Assembly (NCBI GenBank): GCA_045535935.1
Contig: JAZSMO010000041.1
Location: 1 to 19,083 of the forward strand
Length of the DNA stretch: 19,083 bases
Source: SVFI01 sp045535935
GTDB lineage: Bacteria > Bacillota > Clostridia > Lachnospirales > Lachnospiraceae
Direction: 5' to 3'
Shown one piece after another: positions 1 to 7,094 of this stretch. Under the pieces are notes generated by a model. The model did no database searches and had not been told where the DNA came from. It saw only the letters and a list, made by a program, of their open reading frames with translations. The translations under genes were made by a program, and so were the position numbers. Positions within the stretch are counted from its first letter, which is position 1. Every line of letters begins with the position of its first letter.

Positions 1-105
1 AGTATTGTTTACAAAAAAAATGAAAAAATGCATCTCGCCAAAAGCTTTTGCCTGCTTTATGTCTTTTCGCCGCAAAAATGGGCACTATGGCACATTTTTT
101 ATGCT

Positions 106-356
106 CATGCCCCGCCTTCTCTTTCTTTTAGCCGAGTTATGTAAACTTATTGGGCATATAGCCCTCTGACTTCCGGCCATGCCCCGTTTTTTGAAAAAAA
201 CGGGGCACCAGACTCTTGCCGTTCTGTATATGCCCTTTTGGTTTACATAATGCATGTTTCAAGACAAAAAAAGGGCATACAGCATGTTCACTGAAGCTGT
301 ATGCCCTTACTATCTATATGCCCTTAGTTTATATTTCCTTACTACCTGTATGCCCC
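106..356. repeat. Cluster of GGGCATA/TATGCCC heptamers in nested inverted repeats
   Basis: This gene-free stretch holds TATGCCC at 229, 300, 317 and 349, the inverse GGGCATA at 152 and 273, and near-matches CATGCCC at 106 and 179. A 25-bp imperfect inverted repeat (137-161 against 226-250, both ending in TTATGTAAAC/GTTTACATAA) encloses a perfect 12-bp stem at 181-206 (GCCCCGTTTTTT, 2-nt loop). A separate hairpin at 271-308 is the terminator of the gene at 388. The rest of 1-105 shows only an AT-rich sequence with a 12-bp palindrome at 39-50. The arrangement could be a palindromic repeat element, a decayed MITE, or a structured RNA; I cannot tell which. Confidence 0.6.
264..308 (-). terminator. 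Intrinsic terminator after the GH13 gene
   Basis: On the minus strand a perfect 13-bp stem (AAGGGCATACAGC, positions 308-296, pairing with 283-271) with a 12-nt loop is followed by a run of T. It lies about 80 bp after the stop codon at 388 and fits a Rho-independent terminator. Both arms contain the heptamer that is scattered through this intergenic region. Confidence 0.8.
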
Positions 357-387
357 GGATAGTTATATAAATTGTTCTTTCCTGGCA

Positions 388-2058
388 CTAGAAACTCTTC
401 ACCCAGTTGATCAGCGACTGCATATGTGTCTGATTGTAGACATCATTTCGCATCTGGTCAGTCACAAAACCATTTTTCTCCATACGGGCGATAATTGCCT
501 CCTGAAGACCGGCAATCTTTCCTTCCTCAAACGCCTTTTCGTAAGCAGCCCTGGCCATATCCATACCGGTCGGTTCTAGTTGCTCATTGCTAACTTTTTC
601 CGCCACAGGTTCGGCAACTACAGATTCCGTCACAACCTCGACTATCGGCTCTTCTTTCTGAACCCTCGGACGCTCTACGGTTTCTATCTTCGCAACAGGA
701 ACGTCTTTCAGGAAATCTTCTCCTGAATTCGGAACCCAGATGTCACCGGAATTCGCCTTCACATTGACGGTAATACTTCCGTTTACAACAGAAACTTTTT
801 CTCCTGACAATGCACCGATATATTCACCGCAGTTACCCGCTGGTAACGTCATGGTATAATCGCTGTCGTCATTGTTGACTGTCACAACCACACTGACACC
901 GTCGTGATTGCGAGAAAATGCAAACTGGCGGTTCATGAGAAGCAGCTCCTTGTAATCGCCGTAGGACAGTGCCTTCACATTTTGACGAATCTTACCGAGC
1001 TTGGCAATCAGCGCCGTGCACGGATTGTTTGTGATTGCATCTTTGTAATCATTGATATTAAGAGCCGGGCGAAGAGAGTCGTCTGAATATTTTTCTTTTC
1101 TACCCTCAATACCGAATTCCGAACCGTAGTATACAGACGGGACTCCCGGAAGTGTATAGGAGAGAATGTGCACCGGTGTAAAGTGCTCCTTTTTATTTAA
1201 TTTGGTATAAATACGTTCCACGTCATGATTGTCCGTGAAATTGTAGAGTTTCAGGTTGCTGCAACGGTCGCCTAAATATTTGATCGTGTGCGCAATCTCA
1301 AAATAATTGTGATCGTTGTGACCGGAATACAGCGCCTTGTGAAGCATATAGTTTGTCACGGAATGAAGCGTGTCCGCATTGGCCCACTTGCTGTAATCGC
1401 CGTGAATCACTTCGCCCATAAGCCAGAACTCCGGCTTCACTTCGTTTGCCACACGGCGAAGCATTTTCATATATTCAAAATCCAGCACATCCGCTGCATC
1501 CAGACGAATACCGTCCACATCGAATTCGCTGACCCAGAACCGGATGACATCCGCAATGTAATCTTTCACTTCCGGATTGTGCTGATTCAATTTTACGAGC
1601 AAATCGTAACCGCCCCAGTTTTCATAAGAAAATCCGTCGTTATAGCTGTTGTTGCCCCAGAAATTCACATTGCAATACCAGTCTTTGTAACGGGAATTTT
1701 CCCGGTTCTGTCTGATATCCTGAAAAGCAAAGAAATCTCTTCCCGTGTGATTGAACACACCGTCAAAAATGACGCGGATTCCTTTGTCGTGACAGGCCTT
1801 CACAAAATGTTTCAAATCCTCATTGTCGCCGAGACGGCTGTCCAGCTTCTTATAATCTGTCGTCTCATATCCATGCCCTACCGACTCAAACAACGGTCCG
1901 ATGTAAATCGCATTAAATCCCGTCTCTTTGATATGATCGATCCACCCCTCTGCCTCACGCAGTCTGTGCACCGGCTCTCCGTAATCGTTTTCCTTCGGTG
2001 CTCCGCAAAGTCCCAGCGGATATATGTGATAAAATACTGCCTCATCATACCAAGCCAT
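388..2058 (-). CDS. GH13 alpha-amylase-family glycosidase with C-terminal extension
   Basis: A 556-residue glycoside hydrolase family 13 enzyme, expected to cleave or rearrange alpha-glucosidic bonds in maltodextrins. The (beta/alpha)8 barrel fills residues 1-360. Conserved regions are visible: DGVFNHTG (99-106), DGIRLDAAD with nucleophile D187, the general acid E216 in LMGEV, and FTDNHD with D279. No signal peptide is seen, so it should act in the cytoplasm on imported oligosaccharides. A C-terminal beta domain (about 365-445) is followed by a Pro/Glu/Val-rich linker (450-498) and a helical tail (about 499-556) that typical GH13 enzymes lack. The start has AGCAGGT upstream. It is monocistronic by appearance, with its own terminator. 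The exact specificity (cyclomaltodextrinase, neopullulanase, alpha-glucosidase) cannot be read from the sequence. Confidence 0.9.
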   Translation of the reverse strand: MAWYDEAVFYHIYPLGLCGAPKENDYGEPVHRLREAEGWIDHIKETGFNAIYIGPLFESVGHGYETTDYKKLDSRLGDNEDLKHFVKACHDKGIRVIFDGVFNHTGRDFFAFQDIRQNRENSRYKDWYCNVNFWGNNSYNDGFSYENWGGYDLLVKLNQHNPEVKDYIADVIRFWVSEFDVDGIRLDAADVLDFEYMKMLRRVANEVKPEFWLMGEVIHGDYSKWANADTLHSVTNYMLHKALYSGHNDHNYFEIAHTIKYLGDRCSNLKLYNFTDNHDVERIYTKLNKKEHFTPVHILSYTLPGVPSVYYGSEFGIEGRKEKYSDDSLRPALNINDYKDAITNNPCTALIAKLGKIRQNVKALSYGDYKELLLMNRQFAFSRNHDGVSVVVTVNNDDSDYTMTLPAGNCGEYIGALSGEKVSVVNGSITVNVKANSGDIWVPNSGEDFLKDVPVAKIETVERPRVQKEEPIVEVVTESVVAEPVAEKVSNEQLEPTGMDMARAAYEKAFEEGKIAGLQEAIIARMEKNGFVTDQMRNDVYNQTHMQSLINWVKSF

Positions 2059-2096
2059 AAAAAATACCTGCTTTCTTTATTTTTTCCACCAGATGT

Positions 2097-2126
2097 AGTA
2101 TACCAAATCTTTAGCACAACTAAAAG
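2097..2126 (-). promoter_or_regulatory. Possible promoter of the GH13 gene
   Basis: On the minus strand a good -10 box TATACT (2102-2097) lies about 40 bp before the start codon. The -35 is weak (TTTTAG, about 17 bp upstream). The gap to the preceding gene is only 89 bp. I see no clear cre catabolite-repression site. Confidence 0.4.
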
Positions 2127-2147
2127 AGGGAATTGCAGATTTCCTTA

Positions 2148-3074
2148 TCATGGTAAAGAATAAGTGACGGTCTGCTCTCCTTCACCTGTCAGATAGGTAA
2201 CGGTAATCTCGCTTCGATCACGTTCCAGTTCCATATCCTTGTACTCTGCGCCGTCAATATCATGATACTCTATGGTTTCTTTCTCCTCTCCATCCTCCGT
2301 ATATGTATGGAAAGAACAACTTGTTATAATTTCTCTTCCTTTTTCATCCAGCCGAACATGCACAAAAAACATATCATCCCCAATTATTCTCATATGCGCA
2401 TCCGTCACCTCCGGCATAGGATTACGAGTAAAATCCGTATCGATTGCGGCAGAGCTTACTGACGCATAATAAATAGAGTACCCGCTTCCAAACCCCCGAC
2501 CTTCATCTGTCATAAAATCATACGGTAGGTAGTCTTTGTCAAACCTCACCTTATTCTTTTCGATATAACTCGTATAGACATAAGTGATTTCATTTGCACC
2601 GGTCAGCAAAGCATACTCATAACTATTAGCAGCGTTTTCCACGGCAATATACGCCGGAAAATTAAATTTCCTTTTCTCATCGCGCAAAAGTTCCATCTTC
2701 CGATTTCCGTAAGTCTTGGATGTATTTTCCAGTCGATCAATCTCCTCCTTGTATGTCTTTTCATCATAGCTACATTGCAGATAAGTCTGCACAGTAGGCA
2801 TATTAAAAGTGTCTCTGTAATAGTGGTAATAGTCCTTCACTGTAGCTCCTTCCGGTATCTTTTCCGGAAATACCAGATATGCTGTCTGTATTCCCCTCTC
2901 CGAGAAAATTTCCTCATATTTGTCCACATTTTTTGTGATTGTCGCAGGCGGACCGAACAAAAACAGGTAAACCAGCACAAAAAACGCAGTAAACAATGTC
3001 GCTGCTGCCAACCCCAAACCGATTAGAAACCCTTTTGCAATCTTTTTCGCCCTCTTTTTATCTTTATTCTTCAT
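2148..3074 (-). CDS. Single-pass membrane protein of the ECF sigma operon, outer domain paralogous to the anti-sigma protein
   Basis: A 308-residue protein of unknown function. A Lys/Arg-rich N-terminus precedes one membrane segment (about 16-40), and the rest should lie outside the cell. The start at 3074 is chosen because GGAGG lies 9 bases upstream; the longer frame reaching 3287 has no supported start. It overlaps the end of the anti-sigma gene by 11 bases, so translation is probably coupled. Residues 97-187 match the outer domain of the neighbouring anti-sigma protein: both carry YL(Q/E)CSYD followed by Y..E..RL, then EYAL, I.Y(V/I)Y, FD..YLP.D. It lacks the zinc-finger anti-sigma motif. 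A role as accessory sensor or partner of the anti-sigma protein is inference from position and shared domain. Confidence 0.8.
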   Translation of the reverse strand: MKNKDKKRAKKIAKGFLIGLGLAAATLFTAFFVLVYLFLFGPPATITKNVDKYEEIFSERGIQTAYLVFPEKIPEGATVKDYYHYYRDTFNMPTVQTYLQCSYDEKTYKEEIDRLENTSKTYGNRKMELLRDEKRKFNFPAYIAVENAANSYEYALLTGANEITYVYTSYIEKNKVRFDKDYLPYDFMTDEGRGFGSGYSIYYASVSSAAIDTDFTRNPMPEVTDAHMRIIGDDMFFVHVRLDEKGREIITSCSFHTYTEDGEEKETIEYHDIDGAEYKDMELERDRSEITVTYLTGEGEQTVTYSLP

Positions 3075-3900
3075 TATAAAATTCCTCCGACTCTGTCTGA
3101 TAAATCCGGAACGCTTCTCTCTCTGTTTCAAATGCATATCCTGCCTGACCGTAATCCTTCGGAAGGTACGCTCTGTCAAAATACAAATTCCGGATATCTG
3201 TTCCCTGTAAATAAATGTAAATAATTTTATTTCCAGGAGCAAACAACGCATATTCAAATCCCTCATCATACAACATCGCATATACACAAGGGAACTTCAT
3301 TTCCTCCTCGGAATAGGCGACAGAGCGACCGGTCTTATCATCTGTTACCGCAAGGAGCCTTTCCTTTTCCGCCTCATATGCTTCCTTATCATAGCTGCAT
3401 TCCAGATAAATCTGGTATTCCTGATACAGCTCACTTCCTTTGCAATCATAGTAGAAGTCATCCGCCCGTCCATCCAAAGCATCAGCGGCCGGAAACAAAG
3501 AAAGCTCTGCAATCCCCTGATAATTTTGTTTTCCGTAATCCTTCGCCGCCTCATAATGTTCTCTCACCGGGTACGGATCTTTTTTGCCCAGCAATCCGGA
3601 AAACGGTTGGAATAATCCAATAAAAATAATTACCAACAAAAAAACCATTCCGCCGAACATTCCGATCATTTCATAGCGCCTGCGTTTCAACGCACGCTTC
3701 AGGCGGTTATCCTTGGACAACTGCATATCTGCAGCCTCTTTTTGTTCCTCCTTAAGCCATTCCATGTATGTCCTACACTTGTTGCATGTATCCAAGTGCT
3801 CCAGGACCAACTCCAGCGATTCCTCACTCACCAGATCATCCGATAACAAAGGAAGCAGATCTCTCACTATGCTGCAATCTGTTGTCTTTGTCTGTTTCAT
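3064..3900 (-). CDS. Transmembrane anti-sigma factor, zinc-finger (zf-HC2/ZAS) type, with outer domain
   Basis: A 278-residue protein likely to bind and inhibit the ECF sigma factor encoded two genes upstream. The N-terminal cytoplasmic part has the ZAS motif H35-x3-C39-x2-C42, one membrane segment lies at about 78-100, and an outer domain of about 175 residues follows. The start at 3900 is chosen because AGAGGTGG lies 6 bases upstream; 16 upstream codons have no ribosome site. The outer domain (residues 163-250) shares YLECSYD, EYAL, IIYIYL and FD.AYLP.DY with the next protein, which implies a common ligand or a dimer. It lies 19 bp after a second, shorter zinc-finger protein, so the locus has two candidate anti-sigma factors. 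Confidence 0.85.
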   Translation of the reverse strand: MKQTKTTDCSIVRDLLPLLSDDLVSEESLELVLEHLDTCNKCRTYMEWLKEEQKEAADMQLSKDNRLKRALKRRRYEMIGMFGGMVFLLVIIFIGLFQPFSGLLGKKDPYPVREHYEAAKDYGKQNYQGIAELSLFPAADALDGRADDFYYDCKGSELYQEYQIYLECSYDKEAYEAEKERLLAVTDDKTGRSVAYSEEEMKFPCVYAMLYDEGFEYALFAPGNKIIYIYLQGTDIRNLYFDRAYLPKDYGQAGYAFETEREAFRIYQTESEEFYNEE

Positions 3901-3919
3901 ATCGCCCACCTCTTTTCCG

Positions 3920-4222
3920 TCATAAAAACAGCACCACATCCAGCACACATAATGCCATGATAAGCAATAGCAATAAAAAATATCCTAACAGAACCATCCT
4001 TCCGACGCTCTTTTTCTTATATCTTAGTCTGCGTCGCTTCCTTCTCTTTTTCTGTTGCAGACCGAGATTGATTTCTCCCGACATATCCTCATACGCCTGT
4101 CTGCATTTTTCGCATTCCTTCAAATGCTCTTCTATTACCGCATCCGTGACATCGCTTGTCATTCCGTCTGTATAGAGCGGGAGCAGATCCAAAATAATGT
4201 TGCACTTATATTGCTTATTCAT
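3920..4222 (-). CDS. Small zinc-finger (zf-HC2) anti-sigma-like membrane protein
   Basis: A 100-residue protein with the ZAS motif H-x3-C-x2-C in EEHLKECEKC near residue 37, a highly basic stretch (QKKRRKRRRLRYKKK) and one C-terminal membrane segment (about 74-98), with almost nothing outside the membrane. It starts inside the end of the sigma gene (8-base overlap, ATGAATAA type), the usual arrangement for a cognate anti-sigma factor. Because it has no outer domain it probably relies on another protein for signal input; the two larger proteins downstream are the obvious candidates. That division of labour is inference. Confidence 0.85.
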   Translation of the reverse strand: MNKQYKCNIILDLLPLYTDGMTSDVTDAVIEEHLKECEKCRQAYEDMSGEINLGLQQKKRRKRRRLRYKKKSVGRMVLLGYFLLLLLIMALCVLDVVLFL

Positions 4223-4706
4223 CTTTTCTCAGCTCCTTTCCCAATATCTGCTTAGCGCGATAAAACGTAACCCGCGCCCAGTTTTCAGATTTTGACAGCA
4301 CATCCCCGATTTCTTTAAAACTCAGTTCTCCTGTCAAACGAAGCATTACTACATCGCGCATCGGAGACTGCAACTTTTGTATTGCTTTGTAAACATACAG
4401 CTTGGTTTCCGCTTCCTCAATGGCTCTCTCTGTCTCCTCTGCCGCCGCAATTTCAACCGCCTCATCAAATGCAACCTCTTTGCTTCTCCTCCTTTTATCC
4501 AGACTTTGATAAAACACATATTTTGCAATCTGGCAAAGCCAGGTGGACATTTTGCAGTCGCCCCGAAATTCGGAAATTTTGACAGTGGCACGATAGAACG
4601 TTTCCTGGGTCAGTTCTTCCGCCAGGTCCTGATTTCCGCCGGTCAGTGTGCATAAATATCCGTAAACGGTACGAAAATACTGCTCATAAGCTTCTTTTAT
4701 TCCCAC
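4215..4706 (-). CDS. ECF-family RNA polymerase sigma factor
   Basis: A 163-residue sigma-70 family protein of the extracytoplasmic-function group. Region 2 covers about 6-72 (DLAEELTQETFYRA at the core-binding helix, STWLCQIAKYVF), and region 4 about 105-155 with the helix-turn-helix LSFKEIGDVLSKSENWARVTFYRAKQ. Regions 1 and 3 are absent, as expected. The start is GTG at 4706 with AAGGAGG six bases upstream. It is the first gene of a four-gene operon (sigma, small zinc-finger protein, large anti-sigma protein, membrane protein) with overlapping or closely spaced ends. A promoter like those read by sigma-X-type ECF factors lies just upstream, consistent with self-activation. The signal sensed is unknown; cell-envelope stress is typical of the family. 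Confidence 0.92.
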   Translation of the reverse strand: MGIKEAYEQYFRTVYGYLCTLTGGNQDLAEELTQETFYRATVKISEFRGDCKMSTWLCQIAKYVFYQSLDKRRRSKEVAFDEAVEIAAAEETERAIEEAETKLYVYKAIQKLQSPMRDVVMLRLTGELSFKEIGDVLSKSENWARVTFYRAKQILGKELRKDE

Positions 4707-4731
4707 GTGCCTTCCTCCTTTCTGTCAATAT

Positions 4732-4758
4732 GTCCTTTAAATGATACGTTTCGTTACA
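4732..4758 (-). promoter_or_regulatory. Candidate ECF-type autoregulatory promoter of the sigma operon
   Basis: On the minus strand TGTAAC (4758-4753) is followed after exactly 17 bp by GGAC (4735-4732). Bacillus sigma-X promoters have TGTAAC, 17 bp and CGAC, so this is a close match and unlike a vegetative promoter. The predicted transcript would start about 20 bases before the GTG start codon, just ahead of the AAGGAGG ribosome site. Confidence 0.55.
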
Positions 4759-4776
4759 CGTTTTTTATTATTTATC

Positions 4777-4815
4777 AAAAAAATTCCCGGCAACAGTTGT
4801 AATCTGTACCGGAAA
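4777..4815 (-). terminator. Intrinsic terminator after the 239-aa membrane-protein gene
   Basis: On the minus strand TTCCGG (about 4814-4809) pairs with CCGGGAA (about 4790-4784) with one bulge, with ACAG/CTGT as an inner stem, followed by seven T (4783-4777). It separates the HD-GYP operon from the sigma operon. Confidence 0.65.
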
Positions 4816-4858
4816 TTCACTCTCACTATTCTTCTGTTTGGGATACCACACCTGACTT

Positions 4859-5578
4859 CTACTCATAGAAATAGCAGATCATCCCCTTCTCCCTATCTAC
4901 CATAAGACCATACGCCGCCGGATATTCCTCCGGATTGTCCGCCTTGTAAAGCAGATAAATTTCAATATCATCCACCCGCTCCGGTGCAATCTCTTGATGC
5001 AGCGGATAAACCGACACATCCCACGCCTTATTCTCAGCATCATATACAGCCGGCGCTACATCGTCTTCATATTTTTCAAGCTCCGCCTGAATATAAGCAT
5101 CGCCCGCACAAAACATCAGATACTTAAAGGCTTTCCCCTGCAGATAGCCCGGATACTGCTTCCACACGATGTTTTTTGCTCCCTTCGGAATCTCATCCGG
5201 GAAATAATAGTATCGGTTCGGCGCATCTTCCTTCATCGCCTTTACTTCCCACTTGTACTCCCAGGGCATATGCGTCGGAAGTGCAAGCTCCAGCGGCGAA
5301 AGAAATACTATTGTCATCCACAAAAGCGGCAGGAGTCCCAGCATATATCCCCGCACGGACTTGTCCGCTTTCTTCGGATTGCTCTCATAAACTTCCAAAG
5401 GAGATTGCCGATACACTCTCCATCCGCAAAACAAAAGTACAACTGCTACTCCCAGATGCGCCGGTCTCGGACGGATTGCCCAATGCACAAGCGCCACAGC
5501 CGCCAGTACAAAAAGTATCACAGAAAAAACATAAATAGGTTTATGATATTGTCTCTTCACTTTTTGCGTTTTCTTCAT
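4859..5578 (-). CDS. Membrane protein of unknown function with three predicted TM segments
   Basis: A 239-residue protein. Hydrophobic segments lie at about 14-33, 41-55 and 79-97, followed by an outer domain of about 140 residues. I do not recognise a family. Its outer domain has FPDEIPKGA (126-134), which matches FPEKIPEGA in the membrane protein at 2148-3074, suggesting a distant relative of the sigma-locus outer domains. The gene begins inside the end of the HD-GYP gene (38-base overlap), so the two are co-transcribed and probably translated together. The upstream AAGGAAA is a moderate ribosome site. It ends at a terminator before the sigma operon. A function linked to the HD-GYP protein is inference from the overlap. 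Confidence 0.78.
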   Translation of the reverse strand: MKKTQKVKRQYHKPIYVFSVILFVLAAVALVHWAIRPRPAHLGVAVVLLFCGWRVYRQSPLEVYESNPKKADKSVRGYMLGLLPLLWMTIVFLSPLELALPTHMPWEYKWEVKAMKEDAPNRYYYFPDEIPKGAKNIVWKQYPGYLQGKAFKYLMFCAGDAYIQAELEKYEDDVAPAVYDAENKAWDVSVYPLHQEIAPERVDDIEIYLLYKADNPEEYPAAYGLMVDREKGMICYFYE

Positions 5579-6977
5579 AAGAAATATCTATTTCCTTTTC
5601 TTTCATCAACTTTATCACGTGATCTACAATCACCGGATCAAATTGCTTTCCTTTGTTATCCACAAGTTCCTGTAAAATTTTCTCTTCAGACAGGCGCTTA
5701 CGATAATAACGATCACTGCTCATGGCATCCAGCGCATCCGCCACACCGATAATTCTCGCAATCTCAGGAATCTCTTCACCAGCCAGGCCTTTCGGATATC
5801 CCTTACCGTCATATCTCTCATGGTGATACAGTGCTCCCAGATTAATACCTTCAATGGATGTGAAATCACGAAGCATCTTATCGCCGTAAGTTGTATGTGT
5901 TTTAATCTGCTCATATTCCTCATCCGTCAACTTACTCGGTTTCTGAAGAATAGAGAACGGAACCGAAATCTTACCGCAGTCATGCATCAGACCGATATAG
6001 TAAATTCGGTGACACTCAAAGTCGGAGTATCCCATCTCCTTTGCCAGAAGGTACGAATATTTTGCCACTCGTTCTGAATGACCCTTCGTATGCGCATCCT
6101 TTGCATCTATAAAATTAATGAATGTCTTGATTGACTGCTCGATGATCATGGCATCATGTTTCTGACGTTCCAGAAGCCTGCGCACTCTGATCTGCGATAC
6201 ACCCCAGGCAAACAACAATATACACCAAACAGCAAGTAAAACGAGCAACACCATAAATACCGGTACATCCCATACACTCATATGAAGATGATAGCGGATC
6301 GTCCCCGAATTGAAATTTGTAACATAATCAAGTCCCTGATCTGGCAGATACATAATAAACCCGATCAGCGCAGAAGTTTTTACCTCTTTTCCCGGATCCG
6401 GAGCATAGAGCGGCATTTCATTGTCCGCCTCGCTCGGATGATAAATAATACTGTCCTTTGGCGTCAGTGTAATCATCGGTCCGGTATGATCAATATAGTG
6501 ATCTACAATCATTTCCGCCTGTGTATACTCTTTCAGATTGATCACCTGTGACACAGGCTCACTTCCGGTATTCTGAACAACTTCCACCTTTCCGTTCCAC
6601 GCATTGTTCAGCCACATTTGTTCCGGTATGTAAATCTCCATAGTCCAGTCTGTAATTGTCTGTTTGGATGTATTGGCAAGCGTGACTTCATAAATCGTTC
6701 CGACCATATCTCCATGAAGTTCCGTCCCCGCATCGTCATAAATCGGATCCTTCAGCCATGCACCGGTATCTCCTCCACGCGGAGCGATCACAACATCAAA
6801 ATCTTTACACACATATTTGTCTTCACTATACACTGCTTCTGACAAATCTGCCCGCCTGTCCATACTGTTAAAATGTCTTACCCACACATAAGTTGCCAGC
6901 ATGCCCAAAACAGTAATGATAATGGCAACAATAAGAACTCCTAATACTGATGTCTTTTTTTTGCTTTCTTGATTCAT
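5541..6977 (-). CDS. Membrane-bound HD-GYP cyclic-di-GMP phosphodiesterase with a CBM2-like outer domain
   Basis: A 478-residue protein expected to hydrolyse c-di-GMP in the cytoplasm in response to an outside signal. Membrane segments lie at about 10-32 and 236-260. The outer domain between them (about 50-232) contains YEVTLANTSKQTITDWTMEI followed by LNNAWNGKVEV, a pattern like family-2 cellulose-binding modules. The HD-GYP domain (about 285-460) keeps its metal and signature residues: H300, H332-D333, K336, H361, HHE 385-387, GYP 393-395, D414. The start at 6977 is chosen because AGAGGG lies 7 bases upstream; an ATG at 6983 is too close to that site. It is the first gene of a two-gene operon. 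Confidence 0.9.
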   Translation of the reverse strand: MNQESKKKTSVLGVLIVAIIITVLGMLATYVWVRHFNSMDRRADLSEAVYSEDKYVCKDFDVVIAPRGGDTGAWLKDPIYDDAGTELHGDMVGTIYEVTLANTSKQTITDWTMEIYIPEQMWLNNAWNGKVEVVQNTGSEPVSQVINLKEYTQAEMIVDHYIDHTGPMITLTPKDSIIYHPSEADNEMPLYAPDPGKEVKTSALIGFIMYLPDQGLDYVTNFNSGTIRYHLHMSVWDVPVFMVLLVLLAVWCILLFAWGVSQIRVRRLLERQKHDAMIIEQSIKTFINFIDAKDAHTKGHSERVAKYSYLLAKEMGYSDFECHRIYYIGLMHDCGKISVPFSILQKPSKLTDEEYEQIKTHTTYGDKMLRDFTSIEGINLGALYHHERYDGKGYPKGLAGEEIPEIARIIGVADALDAMSSDRYYRKRLSEEKILQELVDNKGKQFDPVIVDHVIKLMKEKEIDISYEENAKSEETIS

Positions 6978-7002
6978 ATACATTCCCTCTTTATGCATAC
7001 AT

Positions 7003-7027
7003 GTGATAATCACCAATATTTTATCAC
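7003..7027. promoter_or_regulatory. Inverted repeat in the HD-GYP promoter region
   Basis: GTGATAA (7003-7009) and TTATCAC (7021-7027) form a perfect 7-bp inverted repeat with an 11-bp spacer, 26 bp before the HD-GYP start codon. A possible promoter (TTGATA at about 7034-7029 with an AT-rich -10 inside the repeat) overlaps it. This fits an operator for a dimeric regulator, but no regulator gene is nearby. Confidence 0.35.
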
Positions 7028-7050
7028 ATTATCAAAGCACTTGAAAATAG

Positions 7051-7087
7051 AAAAAACCCCGAAAAAGATTCATTTTCTTTTCCGGGG
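7051..7087 (-). terminator. Intrinsic terminator of the trpBA operon
   Basis: On the minus strand CCCCGGAAAAG (7087-7077) pairs with CTTTTTCGGGG (7067-7057) with one G-U pair, followed by six T (7056-7051). It lies 8 bp after the trpA stop codon. Confidence 0.9.
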
Positions 7088-7094
7088 CCATATT

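Noticed and set aside
2118..2147. A terminator between the sigma operon and the GH13 gene
   Set aside because: Only a 4-bp stem (GGAA/TTCC) with a poor T-tract; too weak to claim.
1288..2163. A 291-codon plus-strand open frame opposite the GH13 gene
   Set aside because: It is antisense to a well-supported enzyme, rich in His/Ile/Arg and low in Gly/Ala, with no ribosome site or family pattern.
3075..3287. A longer N-terminus for the 308-aa membrane protein
   Set aside because: These codons lie within the anti-sigma gene in another frame and lack a ribosome site; the start at 3074 has GGAGG.
4994..5752. A 252-codon plus-strand frame opposite the HD-GYP/membrane-protein junction
   Set aside because: It crosses two real minus-strand genes and is extremely rich in His/Arg/Ser; no ribosome site.
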